Part shown: one piece after another, positions 50,633-63,775 of the stretch
Numbering within the stretch: position 1 is the first letter of the stretch
Layout: each line of letters begins with the position of its first letter
Source: PALSA-505 sp963762615
GTDB lineage: Bacteria; Actinomycetota; Actinomycetes; Streptosporangiales; Streptosporangiaceae
Assembly (NCBI GenBank): GCA_963762615.1
Contig: CAVXLG010000020.1
Coordinates: 434,001 to 498,000, forward strand
DNA: 64,000 nucleotides
Direction of reading: 5' to 3'
Position numbers and translations under genes: made by a program
Notes under the pieces: generated by a model
Databases searched by the model: none
What the model was told of the DNA's origin: nothing
The model's input: the letters and a program-made list of their open reading frames with translations, nothing else

Positions 50633-52051
50633 GTGACGGACATCATCGACGAGCTGTCCTGGCGTGGCCTGCTGGCCATATCCACAGACCTCGACGAGCT
50701 GCGCGCGGCGCTTAGGTCCGGCCCGGTCACCGTGTACGGCGGCTTCGACCCCACCGCGCCTGGCCTGCACATCGGGAACCTGGTACTGCTGATCACCCTG
50801 CGCCGGCTCCAGCTGGCCGGTCACCGGCCGATCGGCCTGGTCGGCGGGGCGACCGGCCTGATCGGGGATCCGAGCGGCAAGTCGGCGGAGCGAGTGCTGA
50901 ACCCGCGGGCGGTGGTGGCGGAGTGGACGGCGCGGCTGCGGTCCGAGATAGAGCGGATCCTTGACTTCGGCACCGGGCCTTCCCCTGCGCTCCTGGTCAG
51001 CAACCTGGACTGGACGCGGGATCTGCCCGCGCTGGACTTCCTGCGCGACATCGGCAAGCACTTCCCGGTCAACCAGATGCTGGCCAGGGAGTCCGTCCGG
51101 GCCAGGCTCGAGGGCAGCGGGATCACCTTCACCGAGTTCAGCTACCAGCTGCTGCAGGCCATGGACTACCTGGAGCTGTACCGCCGTCACGGCTGCACGC
51201 TGCAGGTCGGCGGCAGCGACCAGTGGGGGAACCTGGTAGGCGGGGTCAACCTGATCAGGCGGGCCGAGGGAGCGACCGCGCACGCCCTGGCCACGCCGCT
51301 GATCACCAGGCCGGACGGCACCAAGTACGGGAAGACCGAAGACGGAGCCATCTGGATCAGCCCCGACCTGATGAGCCCGTACGCGTTCTACCAGTTCTGG
51401 ATCAACCGGTCGGACGCGGAGGTGGGCGCGCTGCTGCGGGTATTCACCTTCCGGACCCGCGACGAGATTGCCGCGCTCGAGCTCGCGACGGCAGAACGTC
51501 CCGCCGCCCGCGAGGCGCAGCGAGTCCTGGCGCAGGACGTGACGACGCTGGTGCACGGGGCCGCGGAGTACGACCGGGCCGAGGCCGCCAGCCGTGCCCT
51601 GTTCGGCCAGGGTGATCTCCACGCGCTCGACGAAGCCACCCTGACCACCGCGCTGGACGAAGTGCCCGCGACGGCCGTGCAGGTGACAGCCCCGCTGCGG
51701 CTGGCCGCGGACGCGACCGGCGGCCGCGGCGCTGCCGCGCAGGCCGGCCCGGCGCCGGCCGCCCGCAGTGTCTTGAGCAACGCCGGGCCGGTGCGGGCGG
51801 AGTCGCAGATTCCGCCGGTCAGCGAGCTGATGGCGCGGGCCGGGATCGTGCCGAGCAAATCGGCCGCCAGGCGGGCGATCGCGGAGGGCGGCGCGTACCT
51901 GAATAACAGGAGAGTCACAGACGCGGACGAGGTGCCGGCCGCCGAAGATCTCCTGCACGGCAGGTTCCTCGTGCTCAGGCGGGGCAGGCGCACGATCGGC
52001 GGGGTCGAGGTGCTGACCGGCGAGCCGTCGCCGGCAGGCCGCTCGGCTTGA
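50633..52051 (+). CDS. tyrS: Tyrosyl-tRNA synthetase
   Basis: Class I synthetase. From GTG 50633, preceded by AGGGAGG at 5 bases, the protein is 472 residues; an ATG 36 bases upstream lacks such a site. Motifs: HIGN in PTAPGLHIGNLVLLI, DQWGNLVGGVNLIRR for tyrosine binding and the KMSKS-equivalent KYGKT. A C-terminal S4 RNA-binding domain (VSELMARAGIVPSKSAARRA) follows an Ala/Pro linker. The 169-base gap upstream shows no T-box that I can recognise. Confidence 0.96.
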   Translation: MTDIIDELSWRGLLAISTDLDELRAALRSGPVTVYGGFDPTAPGLHIGNLVLLITLRRLQLAGHRPIGLVGGATGLIGDPSGKSAERVLNPRAVVAEWTARLRSEIERILDFGTGPSPALLVSNLDWTRDLPALDFLRDIGKHFPVNQMLARESVRARLEGSGITFTEFSYQLLQAMDYLELYRRHGCTLQVGGSDQWGNLVGGVNLIRRAEGATAHALATPLITRPDGTKYGKTEDGAIWISPDLMSPYAFYQFWINRSDAEVGALLRVFTFRTRDEIAALELATAERPAAREAQRVLAQDVTTLVHGAAEYDRAEAASRALFGQGDLHALDEATLTTALDEVPATAVQVTAPLRLAADATGGRGAAAQAGPAPAARSVLSNAGPVRAESQIPPVSELMARAGIVPSKSAARRAIAEGGAYLNNRRVTDADEVPAAEDLLHGRFLVLRRGRRTIGGVEVLTGEPSPAGRSA

Positions 52052-52082
52052 CGCGGCTGACCAGGATGCTAGTGTTTAGCTG

Positions 52083-52125
52083 CCCCAGGGAGAGCGGGCC
52101 GCGATACCGCGGCCGGTCCCTGGGG
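52083..52125 (+). terminator. Strong hairpin after tyrS
   Basis: CCCCAGGGA (52083-52091) pairs with TCCCTGGGG (52117-52125), with further pairing of GGCCGCG and CGCGGCC inside. No T tract follows, so it is either a T-less terminator of tyrS, as is common in actinomycetes, or an upstream element of the rrn promoter region. Confidence 0.6.
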
Positions 52126-52158
52126 ACCAACCGGCAGTCTCCAGCAGACTGGAATATG

Positions 52159-52187
52159 TGACGGCAGTCTGCGGTTGGGGCTATGCT
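52159..52187 (+). promoter_or_regulatory. Predicted upstream rrn promoter
   Basis: TGACGG (52159-52164) and TATGCT (52182-52187) are 17 bases apart. Just upstream, GGCAGTCT occurs twice (about 52133 and 52163) with the inverted AGACTG between. rRNA operons usually have several promoters; this is a candidate only. Confidence 0.4.
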
Positions 52188-52227
52188 GGAGGAACACCCC
52201 AGGCGTGCAAGGGCCCGGCCAACTGAT

Positions 52228-52256
52228 TTGACCGGGCCTGAAGCGGCTGGTAAGTT
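52228..52256 (+). promoter_or_regulatory. Predicted main rrn promoter
   Basis: TTGACC (52228-52233), 17 bases, TAAGTT (52251-52256). This matches actinomycete rRNA promoters well and lies about 315 bases before 16S. Confidence 0.7.
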
Positions 52257-52310
52257 CGTAGGGTTGCCCCCGAAGAGGATGAGAGTCCTTGGACGGTGCG
52301 CGTCCGCTCC

Positions 52311-52330
52311 TTGAGAACTCAACAGCGTGC
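52311..52330 (+). promoter_or_regulatory. rRNA leader box (processing/antitermination element)
   Basis: TTGAGAACTCAACAGCGTGC is the element found in the 16S leader of many actinobacteria. A related TTGAGAACTGCATAGTGGAC occurs at about 54471-54490 in the 16S-23S spacer. It is thought to serve antitermination or pre-rRNA processing. Confidence 0.65.
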
Positions 52331-52570
52331 CAAAAGCCAGTGCACATGCACAAACCCCGTCAATGGGGAGTGCATCCATTCAGGGTGCCCTTTCCATGAC
52401 GAATTTTGCCAAGATCGCCGAAGTGCTGGCCCGGGGGGGCGACCCCCTGGAACCCCCGCGTGGGGTTCACCGGTCAGCATGAGGCACTCCATGTCAGCAG
52501 CCCACGTGGCCTGACCGCCTGCGACCTCGGTCGTCGGCGCGCACGGGACGCGTGGTTGCCTATAGACATC

Positions 52571-57706
<5,136 letters not shown>

Positions 57707-57828
57707 TTCTACAATCTTCAGGTGACCGCGGGGCAACCCGCGAGGCCTGCTTGTGCTTTGCGTCCACTATGCGGTTCCCGAGATGCGGTCGGGTCTGATG
57801 GCCCTTGCGGGCTGACATCTCCATAGAG

Positions 57829-57947
57829 TCTCGGTGGTTATAGCGAAGGGGAAACACCCGGTCCCATTCCGAACCCGGAAGTTAAGCCCTTCAGCGCCGA
57901 TGGTACTGCGCGGGGGACCGCGTGGGAGAGTAGGACGCCGCCGGACA
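57829..57947 (+). rRNA. rrf: 5S ribosomal RNA
   Basis: GTCTCGGTGGTTATAGCGAA through GAGTAGGACGCCGCCGGACA, with the conserved CCGAACCCGGAAGTTAAGCC. About 119 bases; ends set by pairing of the terminal helix. Confidence 0.95.
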
Positions 57948-57957
57948 TCTTCCGTTG

Positions 57958-57990
57958 AGGGCCGCCGCCGTGAAGGTGCGCGGCCCTTAA
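57958..57990 (+). terminator. rrn operon terminator
   Basis: AGGGCCGC (57958-57965) and GCGGCCCT (57980-57987) form an 8-base-pair stem followed by TAA, just after 5S. The T tract is short but the position fits the operon end. Confidence 0.7.
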
Positions 57991-58048
57991 CGCGTGTGTG
58001 GCTTCCTATGCTGTAGTGAGTTCCTATTGGTTGCGCTGGAGGGCGAAC

Positions 58049-59826
58049 GTGCCTGGTGAACAGCGCGGCGGGCGCGGCCGCAAGCCGGCGTCGCCGCGGC
58101 CGGGGCATCCCGGCGCGCCCGGTAGCCCCGGGAACAGGCAGGCGCGCGGATCCAGCGGCCGTCCAGCCGTCGGCCGCGGTCGCCCGGAAGCCGGTTCGAG
58201 CCGGCGGCGCACCGGCCCAGCCGATGATTCTTCCCGTCCGGGAGGAGACCAGGCACCACGGGCGGGACGCGGCGGCGGCTCGCGAGCCGGGCAGAGCGGC
58301 GGACCACGTGCCGAGCCGGGAGCCGGGCGGAGTGGCGGACCGCGGGCTGAGCGGAGCGCCAGCCCGGAGGCCGGGCGGGGCAGCGGACCGCGGGCTGAGC
58401 GGAGCGCCGGACCGCGAGGCCGGGCGGGGCGGCGGACCGCGGGCTGAGCGGAGCGGCGGACCGCGAGCTGAGCAGGGCGGCGGACCGCGGGCGGGACGGG
58501 GCGCCCCGGGAGCCGGACGGAGCGGGAGCCCGCGGGCCGGGCAGAGCGGCAGGCCGGGAGCTGAGCAGGGCGGCGGACCGCGGGCCGCGCGGGGCGGACC
58601 TGGAGCTGAGCGCAGCGGCGTTCCGCGGGCTGGGCAGGGCAGCGGTCCGGGAACCGCGCGCGACAGTAGCGCGAGCCGTGGACAGGGCAGCGGTCCGGGA
58701 ACCAGGCGCGAGCAGCGGCGCGAGCCGTGCACAGCGCAGCGGTCCGGGAACCGGGAGCGGCGGATCGCGCGCCGGAGCCGAGGCTGGTCGGCGTCGGGCG
58801 GACGGCGCCGGACCGACCACGGGTAGGGCGGGCGGTCGCCCGGCCGCCCGGCGCGGCCCGCTGGGCGGAGCGGACGGTCAGCCGCCCCGCGATCGCGGCG
58901 GGGGACGTCCGGCACCGGAAGGCGACGGCCGGCGGACCGCACCGCGTTCCCCGCAGCGGGCGGCGCGGGGCAGCGCGGAGCGGGCGCCGTACCCGCGTCG
59001 CGGGACGGCCACCGGGCAGCCGGGGCGTGCGTCGCCGCCGCGCGATGACCGCCGTCCGGGACTGCGGATCGCCGACGAGATCACCGCTGATCAGCTCGAT
59101 CCGGCGGCTCGGGCGGAGCTGCGCACGCTGCCCGCGGATCTCGCCGACAGCGTCGCGCGCCATCTCGTGGCGTCGGGCCTCCAGGAGGACGCCGGGCAGG
59201 CTTACCTGTACGCCAAGCAGGCGAGGAAGCTCGCGGCGCGGGTGGGCGTGGTGCGTGAGGCCTGCGGTATCGCGGCCTATCGCGCGGGTGAGTGGGCGGA
59301 TGCACTCGCGGAGTTGCGCGCGGCCAGACGACTGACCGGCCGCGATAGCGGCCTGCCGCTGATCGCGGACAGTGAGCGTGCGCTGGGCCGGCTGGACCGG
59401 GCGCTGGCCATCGTGCAGGGGCCGCAGGTCCCGACCCTGGACAGGGCGACCCAGATCGAGCTCGCGATCGTGGAATCAGGGATCCGCAGGGACCAGGGCA
59501 TGGCGGATGCCGCCCTGCTCGCCCTGCAGGTTCCCGAGCTGACCGACGGGCACAGGTATCCATGGTCGGCACGGCTGTTCTACGCGTACGCGGATGCGCT
59601 GCTCGACACGGGACGCCGCGATGAGGCGCGTGACTGGTTCGCCAGGTCGGCGGCCGCCGACACCGGCGAGGAGACCGACGCGGCGGAACGGTTCGACGAG
59701 CTCGACTACGTTGTTCTCGAGGACCTCGGCGAAGACGAGATGGCTGAGAGCCCTGGGGAGGCGGATGCGAGCCCTGAGGACGCCAGGGACACTGATGTCA
59801 CGCTCGGGGACCTCGGTAACGCGTGA
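58049..59826 (+). CDS. Tetratricopeptide-repeat protein with long Arg/Gly-rich head, two frame breaks
   Basis: The conserved part (from about 59060) reads LRIADEITADQLDPAARAEL, then TPR-like helices (DSVARHLVASGLQEDAGQAY, WADALAELRAARRLTGRDSG, ALLDTGRRDEARDWFARSAA) and an acidic end; a related TPR protein is known in streptomycetes. The start is GTG 58049, with GGAGGG upstream: MPGEQRGGRGRKPASPRPGH. The head (58.05-58.95 kb) is a repeat rich in SGGPRAER-like units. Repeat copies show one extra base at 58415 (CCG-C-GAG) and one near 58712; removing both gives a 591-residue protein. Function unknown. Confidence 0.8.
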
Positions 59827-59914
59827 GGCTTCGGCCGTGTCACCGGACGTGCGAGCTCTGGGTCGTGACCTGCTGGCGGTCAACGCCGCGCACCCGTGAC
59901 GCCTGCCGCGGTCG

Positions 59915-59940
59915 CCGCCGCGCCTGCGGCGGTTCTCTCT
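59915..59940 (+). terminator. Intrinsic terminator after the TPR gene
   Basis: CCGCCGC-GCCT-GCGGCGG (59915-59932) followed by TTCTCTCT: a 7-base-pair stem with a 4-base loop. It separates the rightward TPR gene from the leftward TetR gene; the 172-base gap holds nothing else seen. Confidence 0.65.
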
Positions 59941-59998
59941 GGTGCGCCCCGTTCCTCACACTGGCGCGCTGCGTACCACCGGGTGGTCGTGGTGATGG

Positions 59999-60583
59999 TC
60001 AGCGGGAGTCCGCGGCCTGGTCGAGGGCTTGGCGCACGGCAGCGGCGACCGCTGCGCCCGCAGCGTGCAGGGGTTCGGGGTCGCGCAGCGCCCGCGCGAG
60101 TACGAAGGCTCCCTCAAGGGCGGCGATCGTCGCGATGGTGAGGCGGCGGGCGGTCGGCTCGTCCAGACCATGCCGTCCGAACAGAACCGCCCCGCGGGAG
60201 ATCCAGTCGGTGAAGACGTCGGCGGTGGCTTGCCGCAGATGGTCATTGCTGCTGGCCACCTCAAGGGCGACGGTGGCGATCGGGCAGGCGTCGGCGTAGT
60301 CGCTGGCGGCTAAATCCTGAGCGGCCACCGCGAAGGCGTCGGTGATAGCGGTCTGCAGATCCTGGTAGGGGTCGAGGATCGCGTAGACGAGGTCGCCGTA
60401 GAGCGGCCCGGAGGTGCGGATCACCTCCTCGGCCAGCTGCTCCTTGCCGCCCGGGAAGAAGTGGTAGAGCGAGCCGAGCTGGGCCCCGGCCGCGCCCGCG
60501 ACCTGCTTCACACCCGTGCCGGTGTAGCCGTTGCGCCGGAACATCTGCGCGCCTGCGTCCGTGATCCGGTCCCTGGTGGTCAC
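59999..60583 (-). CDS. TetR-family regulator (LmrA/YxaF-like)
   Basis: From GTG 60583 (GGAG upstream) the protein is 194 residues. The N-terminal HTH reads RDRITDAGAQMFRRNGYTGT and VKQVAGAAGAQLGSLYHFFP; the C-terminal ligand domain has YADACPIATVALEVASSNDH, as in LmrA/YxaF-type regulators. The same frame is open upstream to 60805 but that part overlaps the hydrolase gene and is ignored. Divergent from an alpha/beta hydrolase with an operator between, so it probably controls that gene and itself. Confidence 0.9.
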   Translation of the reverse strand: MTTRDRITDAGAQMFRRNGYTGTGVKQVAGAAGAQLGSLYHFFPGGKEQLAEEVIRTSGPLYGDLVYAILDPYQDLQTAITDAFAVAAQDLAASDYADACPIATVALEVASSNDHLRQATADVFTDWISRGAVLFGRHGLDEPTARRLTIATIAALEGAFVLARALRDPEPLHAAGAAVAAAVRQALDQAADSR

Positions 60584-60607
60584 TGCGGGCTCCGTGTTAG
60601 CGTCTTG

Positions 60608-60625
60608 TTGGAACGTTCTATCAAA
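60608..60625. promoter_or_regulatory. Probable TetR operator
   Basis: TTGGAACGTTCTATCAAA lies in the 62-base gap between the divergent tetR and hydrolase genes. Its centre GAACGTTC is a perfect palindrome, and the right half GTTCTATCAAA resembles the half-site of LmrA/YxaF-type operators; the left half is only partly matched. Binding is inferred. Confidence 0.6.
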
Positions 60626-60645
60626 TACTAGCGGAAGGACGTCCC

Positions 60646-61554
60646 ATGCCGGAGATCGAACTGTCCGCGGGCGTCGTGGACTACCAGGACACCGGCGGTG
60701 ACGGGCCGGTGCTGGTCTTCCTGCATGGGCTGCTGATGGACGGGACCGTGTGGCGGAAGGTGATCGCCGACCTGCGGACCGACTTCCGGTGCGTGCTGCC
60801 CACACTGCCGCTCGGCGGGCACCGCCGGCCGATGCGGCCCGATGCCGACCTGTCGCTGCGCGCGATGGCGCTGCTGGTCGGCGAGTTCCTGGAGAAGGCC
60901 GGGCTCCGGCAGGTCACGCTGATCGTCAACGACTGGGGCGGCGCGCAGCTCCTGCTCGCCGAGGGGCGCACGGAACGGATCGCGCGGGTCGTGCTCACCG
61001 CCTGCGAGGCGTTCGACAACTACCCGCCCGGGCTGCCCGGACGCACCATCCAGACGGTGGCGAGGATCCCCGGCGGGCTCTACGCCGCCATGCAGCTGCT
61101 CCGCTTCCGCGCCGCCAGGCGGGCTCCCGGCGGCTGGGGCTGGATGAGCAGGCGCCCGGTGCCCCGCGAGGTCATGGACGGCTGGTTCCGTCCCGCGCGG
61201 ACCGGCGCCGGGGTACGCAGGGACGTGCGGCGCTACGCGCTGTCCATCCCGGACCGGCCGACGCTGCTGCGCTGGGCCGAGGAGATGCGGTCCTACCACG
61301 GTCCTGTCCTGGTCGTCTGGGCCACCCAGGACCGGCTGATGCCCGGTGACCACGGACGACGGCTGGCCGAGCTCTTCACCGACGCCAAGCTGGTCGAGAT
61401 CGAGGACTCCTACACGCTGATCCCCGAGGACCAGCCCGAACGGCTGGCGCGCGAGCTGCGGTGGTTCGTGACGGTCTCGCCGGTGCCAGCAAATGATCAC
61501 ATAGCGAGCCCGGGTCCGCCTGGATCCGAGCGGGCGGCCCCAGAACGAAGGTAA
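60646..61554 (+). CDS. Alpha/beta-fold hydrolase with Asp nucleophile (dehalogenase/epoxide hydrolase-like)
   Basis: The 302-residue protein has the oxyanion-hole motif FLHGLLMDG and the nucleophile elbow VNDWGGAQLL, where Asp replaces the usual Ser as in haloalkane dehalogenases and epoxide hydrolases. The acid is likely in VVWATQDRLMPG. The catalytic His, expected after that in DSGHF-type motifs, is missing: the sequence reads EDSYTLIPEDQPE. I recall similar DSYTLIP motifs in other actinobacterial members, so this may be a subfamily trait; activity is uncertain. ATG start with GGAAGGAC upstream. Probably under the divergent TetR. Confidence 0.82.
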   Translation: MPEIELSAGVVDYQDTGGDGPVLVFLHGLLMDGTVWRKVIADLRTDFRCVLPTLPLGGHRRPMRPDADLSLRAMALLVGEFLEKAGLRQVTLIVNDWGGAQLLLAEGRTERIARVVLTACEAFDNYPPGLPGRTIQTVARIPGGLYAAMQLLRFRAARRAPGGWGWMSRRPVPREVMDGWFRPARTGAGVRRDVRRYALSIPDRPTLLRWAEEMRSYHGPVLVVWATQDRLMPGDHGRRLAELFTDAKLVEIEDSYTLIPEDQPERLARELRWFVTVSPVPANDHIASPGPPGSERAAPERR

Positions 61555-61624
61555 GCCTGGCCGCGGTCTGCAGTCCGGGGCCGCGTGGTGCGCGCACGGC
61601 CGGGAAGGGCAGGCGATCCGCCCG

Positions 61625-62626
61625 TCAGTCACCCGGGCTGGGCTGCGCCGGCTCGGACTTGTCCAGCCAGCGCATGATCCCGGCGACATTCGCGGACGAG
61701 TTGCTCATCCGCCCCAGCCTCGCGGCAGCGGCCTCATCCGCGCCGTCGCTCAGGACGGCGTAGCGGTCCTTCGTGCGCTGGGCCACCATGGCGGCCGCAT
61801 GGTCGAGGTCCTGGCCGGCACCGCGAGCCCGCCGGGTCTCGTCCACCCAGGTCTCGATCTCGTCCGCGGAGCGCCGCAGCGTCTCCTCGACCGCGTCCAC
61901 CGGCCCGTAGTGGCTGAACAGCAGCCGGGCCGGCCGCAGCGCGCCGAACTTGCGCAGCGACGCGAGCGCCTGGTCCAGGTCGAAGTCGGGCGGCGGTGTC
62001 GCCGCCTTCAGGTCACCGGTCTCCGGGAGGTAGACGCCGGCCGCGTCGCCGACGTAGAGGTCGCCGGTGGCCGAGTCGAGCAGGCCTACGTGATGCTTGG
62101 CGTGCCCGGGCGAGTAATGGCTGTCGAGCCGCCGTCCGTCGCCGAGATCGATGCTGCCGGTCTCGTCCACCGCCCGGATCCGCTCCGGCGGCGTCGGGGC
62201 GAGCGTGCCGAACAGGCGGTCCAGTGCGTCCCCGTACACCATCCGGGCACTGGCCATGAGCCTGTCCGGATCGGCCAGGTGCCGCGCCCCGCGCTCGTGC
62301 ACGACGATCTCTGCGCCGGTGTAGTACCTGGCCATGTCCCCGCTGCCGCCCGCATGGTCCAGGTGGATGTGCGTCACCACGATCGTGGCGAGGTCCGCCG
62401 GCCCCACGCCTAGCGCGCCGAGGGCGCGCTGGACCACCGGGGCGGACGGGGCGGTGCCCGTCTCGACCAGACAGGGGCGGCTGCCGCGGATCAGGTAGCC
62501 GGCCGTGATGCCGTCGTAGCCCGCCATCTTCGTGTCGATCTGGAACACGTCCTGGCCGAGATCGGTGATCTCCGGCTGCCGGGGGGCAGCCTGCTGGGCG
62601 CTCGTGGCCTGATTCATGCGGTCCAT
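61625..62626 (-). CDS. Metallo-beta-lactamase-fold hydrolase
   Basis: The protein is 333 residues from ATG 62626 (MDRMNQATSAQQ); ATG 62617 is an alternative and neither has a clear ribosome binding site. It contains VVTHIHLDHAGGSGDMARYY (HxHxDH), SPGHAKHHVGLLD, YVGDAAGVY and LLFSHYGPV, so the metal site is complete. The C-terminal 60 residues carry a helical extra domain. Substrate unknown. It converges with the hydrolase gene, 70 bases apart. Confidence 0.88.
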   Translation of the reverse strand: MDRMNQATSAQQAAPRQPEITDLGQDVFQIDTKMAGYDGITAGYLIRGSRPCLVETGTAPSAPVVQRALGALGVGPADLATIVVTHIHLDHAGGSGDMARYYTGAEIVVHERGARHLADPDRLMASARMVYGDALDRLFGTLAPTPPERIRAVDETGSIDLGDGRRLDSHYSPGHAKHHVGLLDSATGDLYVGDAAGVYLPETGDLKAATPPPDFDLDQALASLRKFGALRPARLLFSHYGPVDAVEETLRRSADEIETWVDETRRARGAGQDLDHAAAMVAQRTKDRYAVLSDGADEAAAARLGRMSNSSANVAGIMRWLDKSEPAQPSPGD

Positions 62627-62763
62627 CGTTTCAGACCGGACGCATAGCCACCGGTCCGCCGCCGTCTCATCCGGTTCCCCGGGGCCGGCGGCCGGATTCC
62701 GAGACTGACGAGCAACCCGTCCCGGGCCGGGCAGGCCCAAGAGGTGGCCCCCGCGCCGGGCAC

Positions 62764-62816
62764 TTGACGCAACCAGGCGGTTGCTATAGATTTATCGCAA
62801 CCGAACGGTTGCTATA
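62764..62816 (+). promoter_or_regulatory. Promoter with twin operator sites for the SRPBCC-arsR genes
   Basis: Two copies of CGCAACC-N3-CGGTTGCTATA lie at 62768-62788 and 62796-62816, 28 bases apart; each is an inverted repeat (GCAACC/GGTTGC). They overlap a promoter formed by TTGACG (62764-62769) and TAGATT (62787-62792), spacing 17. ArsR-type repressors bind such sites and the arsR gene is the second of the operon, so autoregulation is likely. Confidence 0.75.
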
Positions 62817-62831
62817 TGCGGAGGTCCTCCC

Positions 62832-63272
62832 ATGCCCATCCCGGATCGCATCGAGCGCACCATCGATCTCGCCCAGCCGCCGCAGCGGGTGTGGGAGGCG
62901 CTGACCAGCGCGGAAGGACTCGGCGGCTGGTTCGGCGATCGCGCCACCATCGACCTGCGCCCGGGCGGCACGGCATACGTCGAATGGGATGATGAGCATG
63001 GATCGAAAGTGACGCTGACGATCTCCGTCGTGGAGCCGCCGGCCAGGTTCGCCTGGACCTGGGCGATCCAGGGGCTGCCCGCCACCGATCCGCGCCGCAC
63101 CTACGTCGAGTTCACCCTCACGCCGAGCGGCGGGGGGACCCGGCTGACCGTGACGGAGTCCGGATTCGCGCAGGCGCCCGAGGATCTGCTCAAAACCGCC
63201 TATCAGGGCAATGTCGAGGGCTGGCGCAAGGAGCTGGCCGACCTGGCCGACTACCTCCATGCCGCGGCCTGA
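62832..63272 (+). CDS. SRPBCC (AHSA1-like) domain protein
   Basis: The 146-residue protein MPIPDRIERTIDLAQPPQRV begins with the typical first strand and has VWEALTSAEGLGGWFGDRAT, GTAYVEWDDEH and GGGTRLTVTESGF, the AHSA1/START-like fold that binds hydrophobic ligands. ATG start with GGAGG upstream. Commonly paired with an ArsR repressor, as here, with a 14-base overlap. Ligand unknown. Confidence 0.9.
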   Translation: MPIPDRIERTIDLAQPPQRVWEALTSAEGLGGWFGDRATIDLRPGGTAYVEWDDEHGSKVTLTISVVEPPARFAWTWAIQGLPATDPRRTYVEFTLTPSGGGTRLTVTESGFAQAPEDLLKTAYQGNVEGWRKELADLADYLHAAA

Positions 63273-63642
63273 CCCTGAGGCAGTCGCAGGTGCAGTCTTC
63301 GCCGCGCTCGCCGAGCCCACCCGGCGCAGCATCCTCAGTGCCCTCGCTGTCCGCGGCCCGACAACGGCGACCGGCCTGGCAGCCCTGCTGCCGATCTCGC
63401 GGCAGGCGATCACCAAGCACCTCGAGCTGCTCGCCGCCGCGGGCCTGGTACTCGCCGAGCCCGGCGAGCGCCGCCGGATCCGCTATCGCGTCAACGCGGC
63501 GCCGATGGCGGTTGCCCAGTCCTACCTCGCGGCGCTGGCCCGGGACTGGGATAGCAAGCTGGCTCGGCTGCAGCGCTCGCTGGACGCCACCGCTGCCCAG
63601 CCCGGGGCCGCTGCCGCGGACCCGGCGGTACCGGAGGGGTGA
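63259..63642 (+). CDS. ArsR-family transcriptional regulator
   Basis: From ATG 63259 (MPRPDPEAVAGAVFAALAEP) the protein is 127 residues: winged HTH with EPTRRSILSALAVRGPTTAT and LLPISRQAITKHLELLAAAG, and the wing GERRRIRYRVN. No metal-binding Cys motif, so it belongs to the metal-independent branch that accompanies SRPBCC proteins. Overlaps the SRPBCC gene by 14 bases. Confidence 0.9.
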   Translation: MPRPDPEAVAGAVFAALAEPTRRSILSALAVRGPTTATGLAALLPISRQAITKHLELLAAAGLVLAEPGERRRIRYRVNAAPMAVAQSYLAALARDWDSKLARLQRSLDATAAQPGAAAADPAVPEG

Positions 63643-63775
63643 TCTGAAATCACACACCATGGCCGAGAGCTGGCGCAGTGGTGCGGCCAAGGCGTTCGAG
63701 CGCGACCTCGCGGCATTTACAACAGCAGAGCCTGTCAAGTCATAGGGACCTGAACCGGAAGGTGGACATCTCGCC

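Noticed and set aside
60611..60618. GAACGTTC as a second LexA box
   Set aside because: LexA needs four bases between GAAC and GTTC; here there are none. A TetR operator fits better.
59999..60805. 268-residue version of the TetR protein
   Set aside because: The extra 74 residues overlap the start of the divergent hydrolase and its operator; GTG 60583 with GGAG gives the normal TetR length.
63659..63745. 28-codon ORF between arsR and the DUF899 gene
   Set aside because: Has an ATG but no ribosome binding site and no recognisable sequence; left unannotated.
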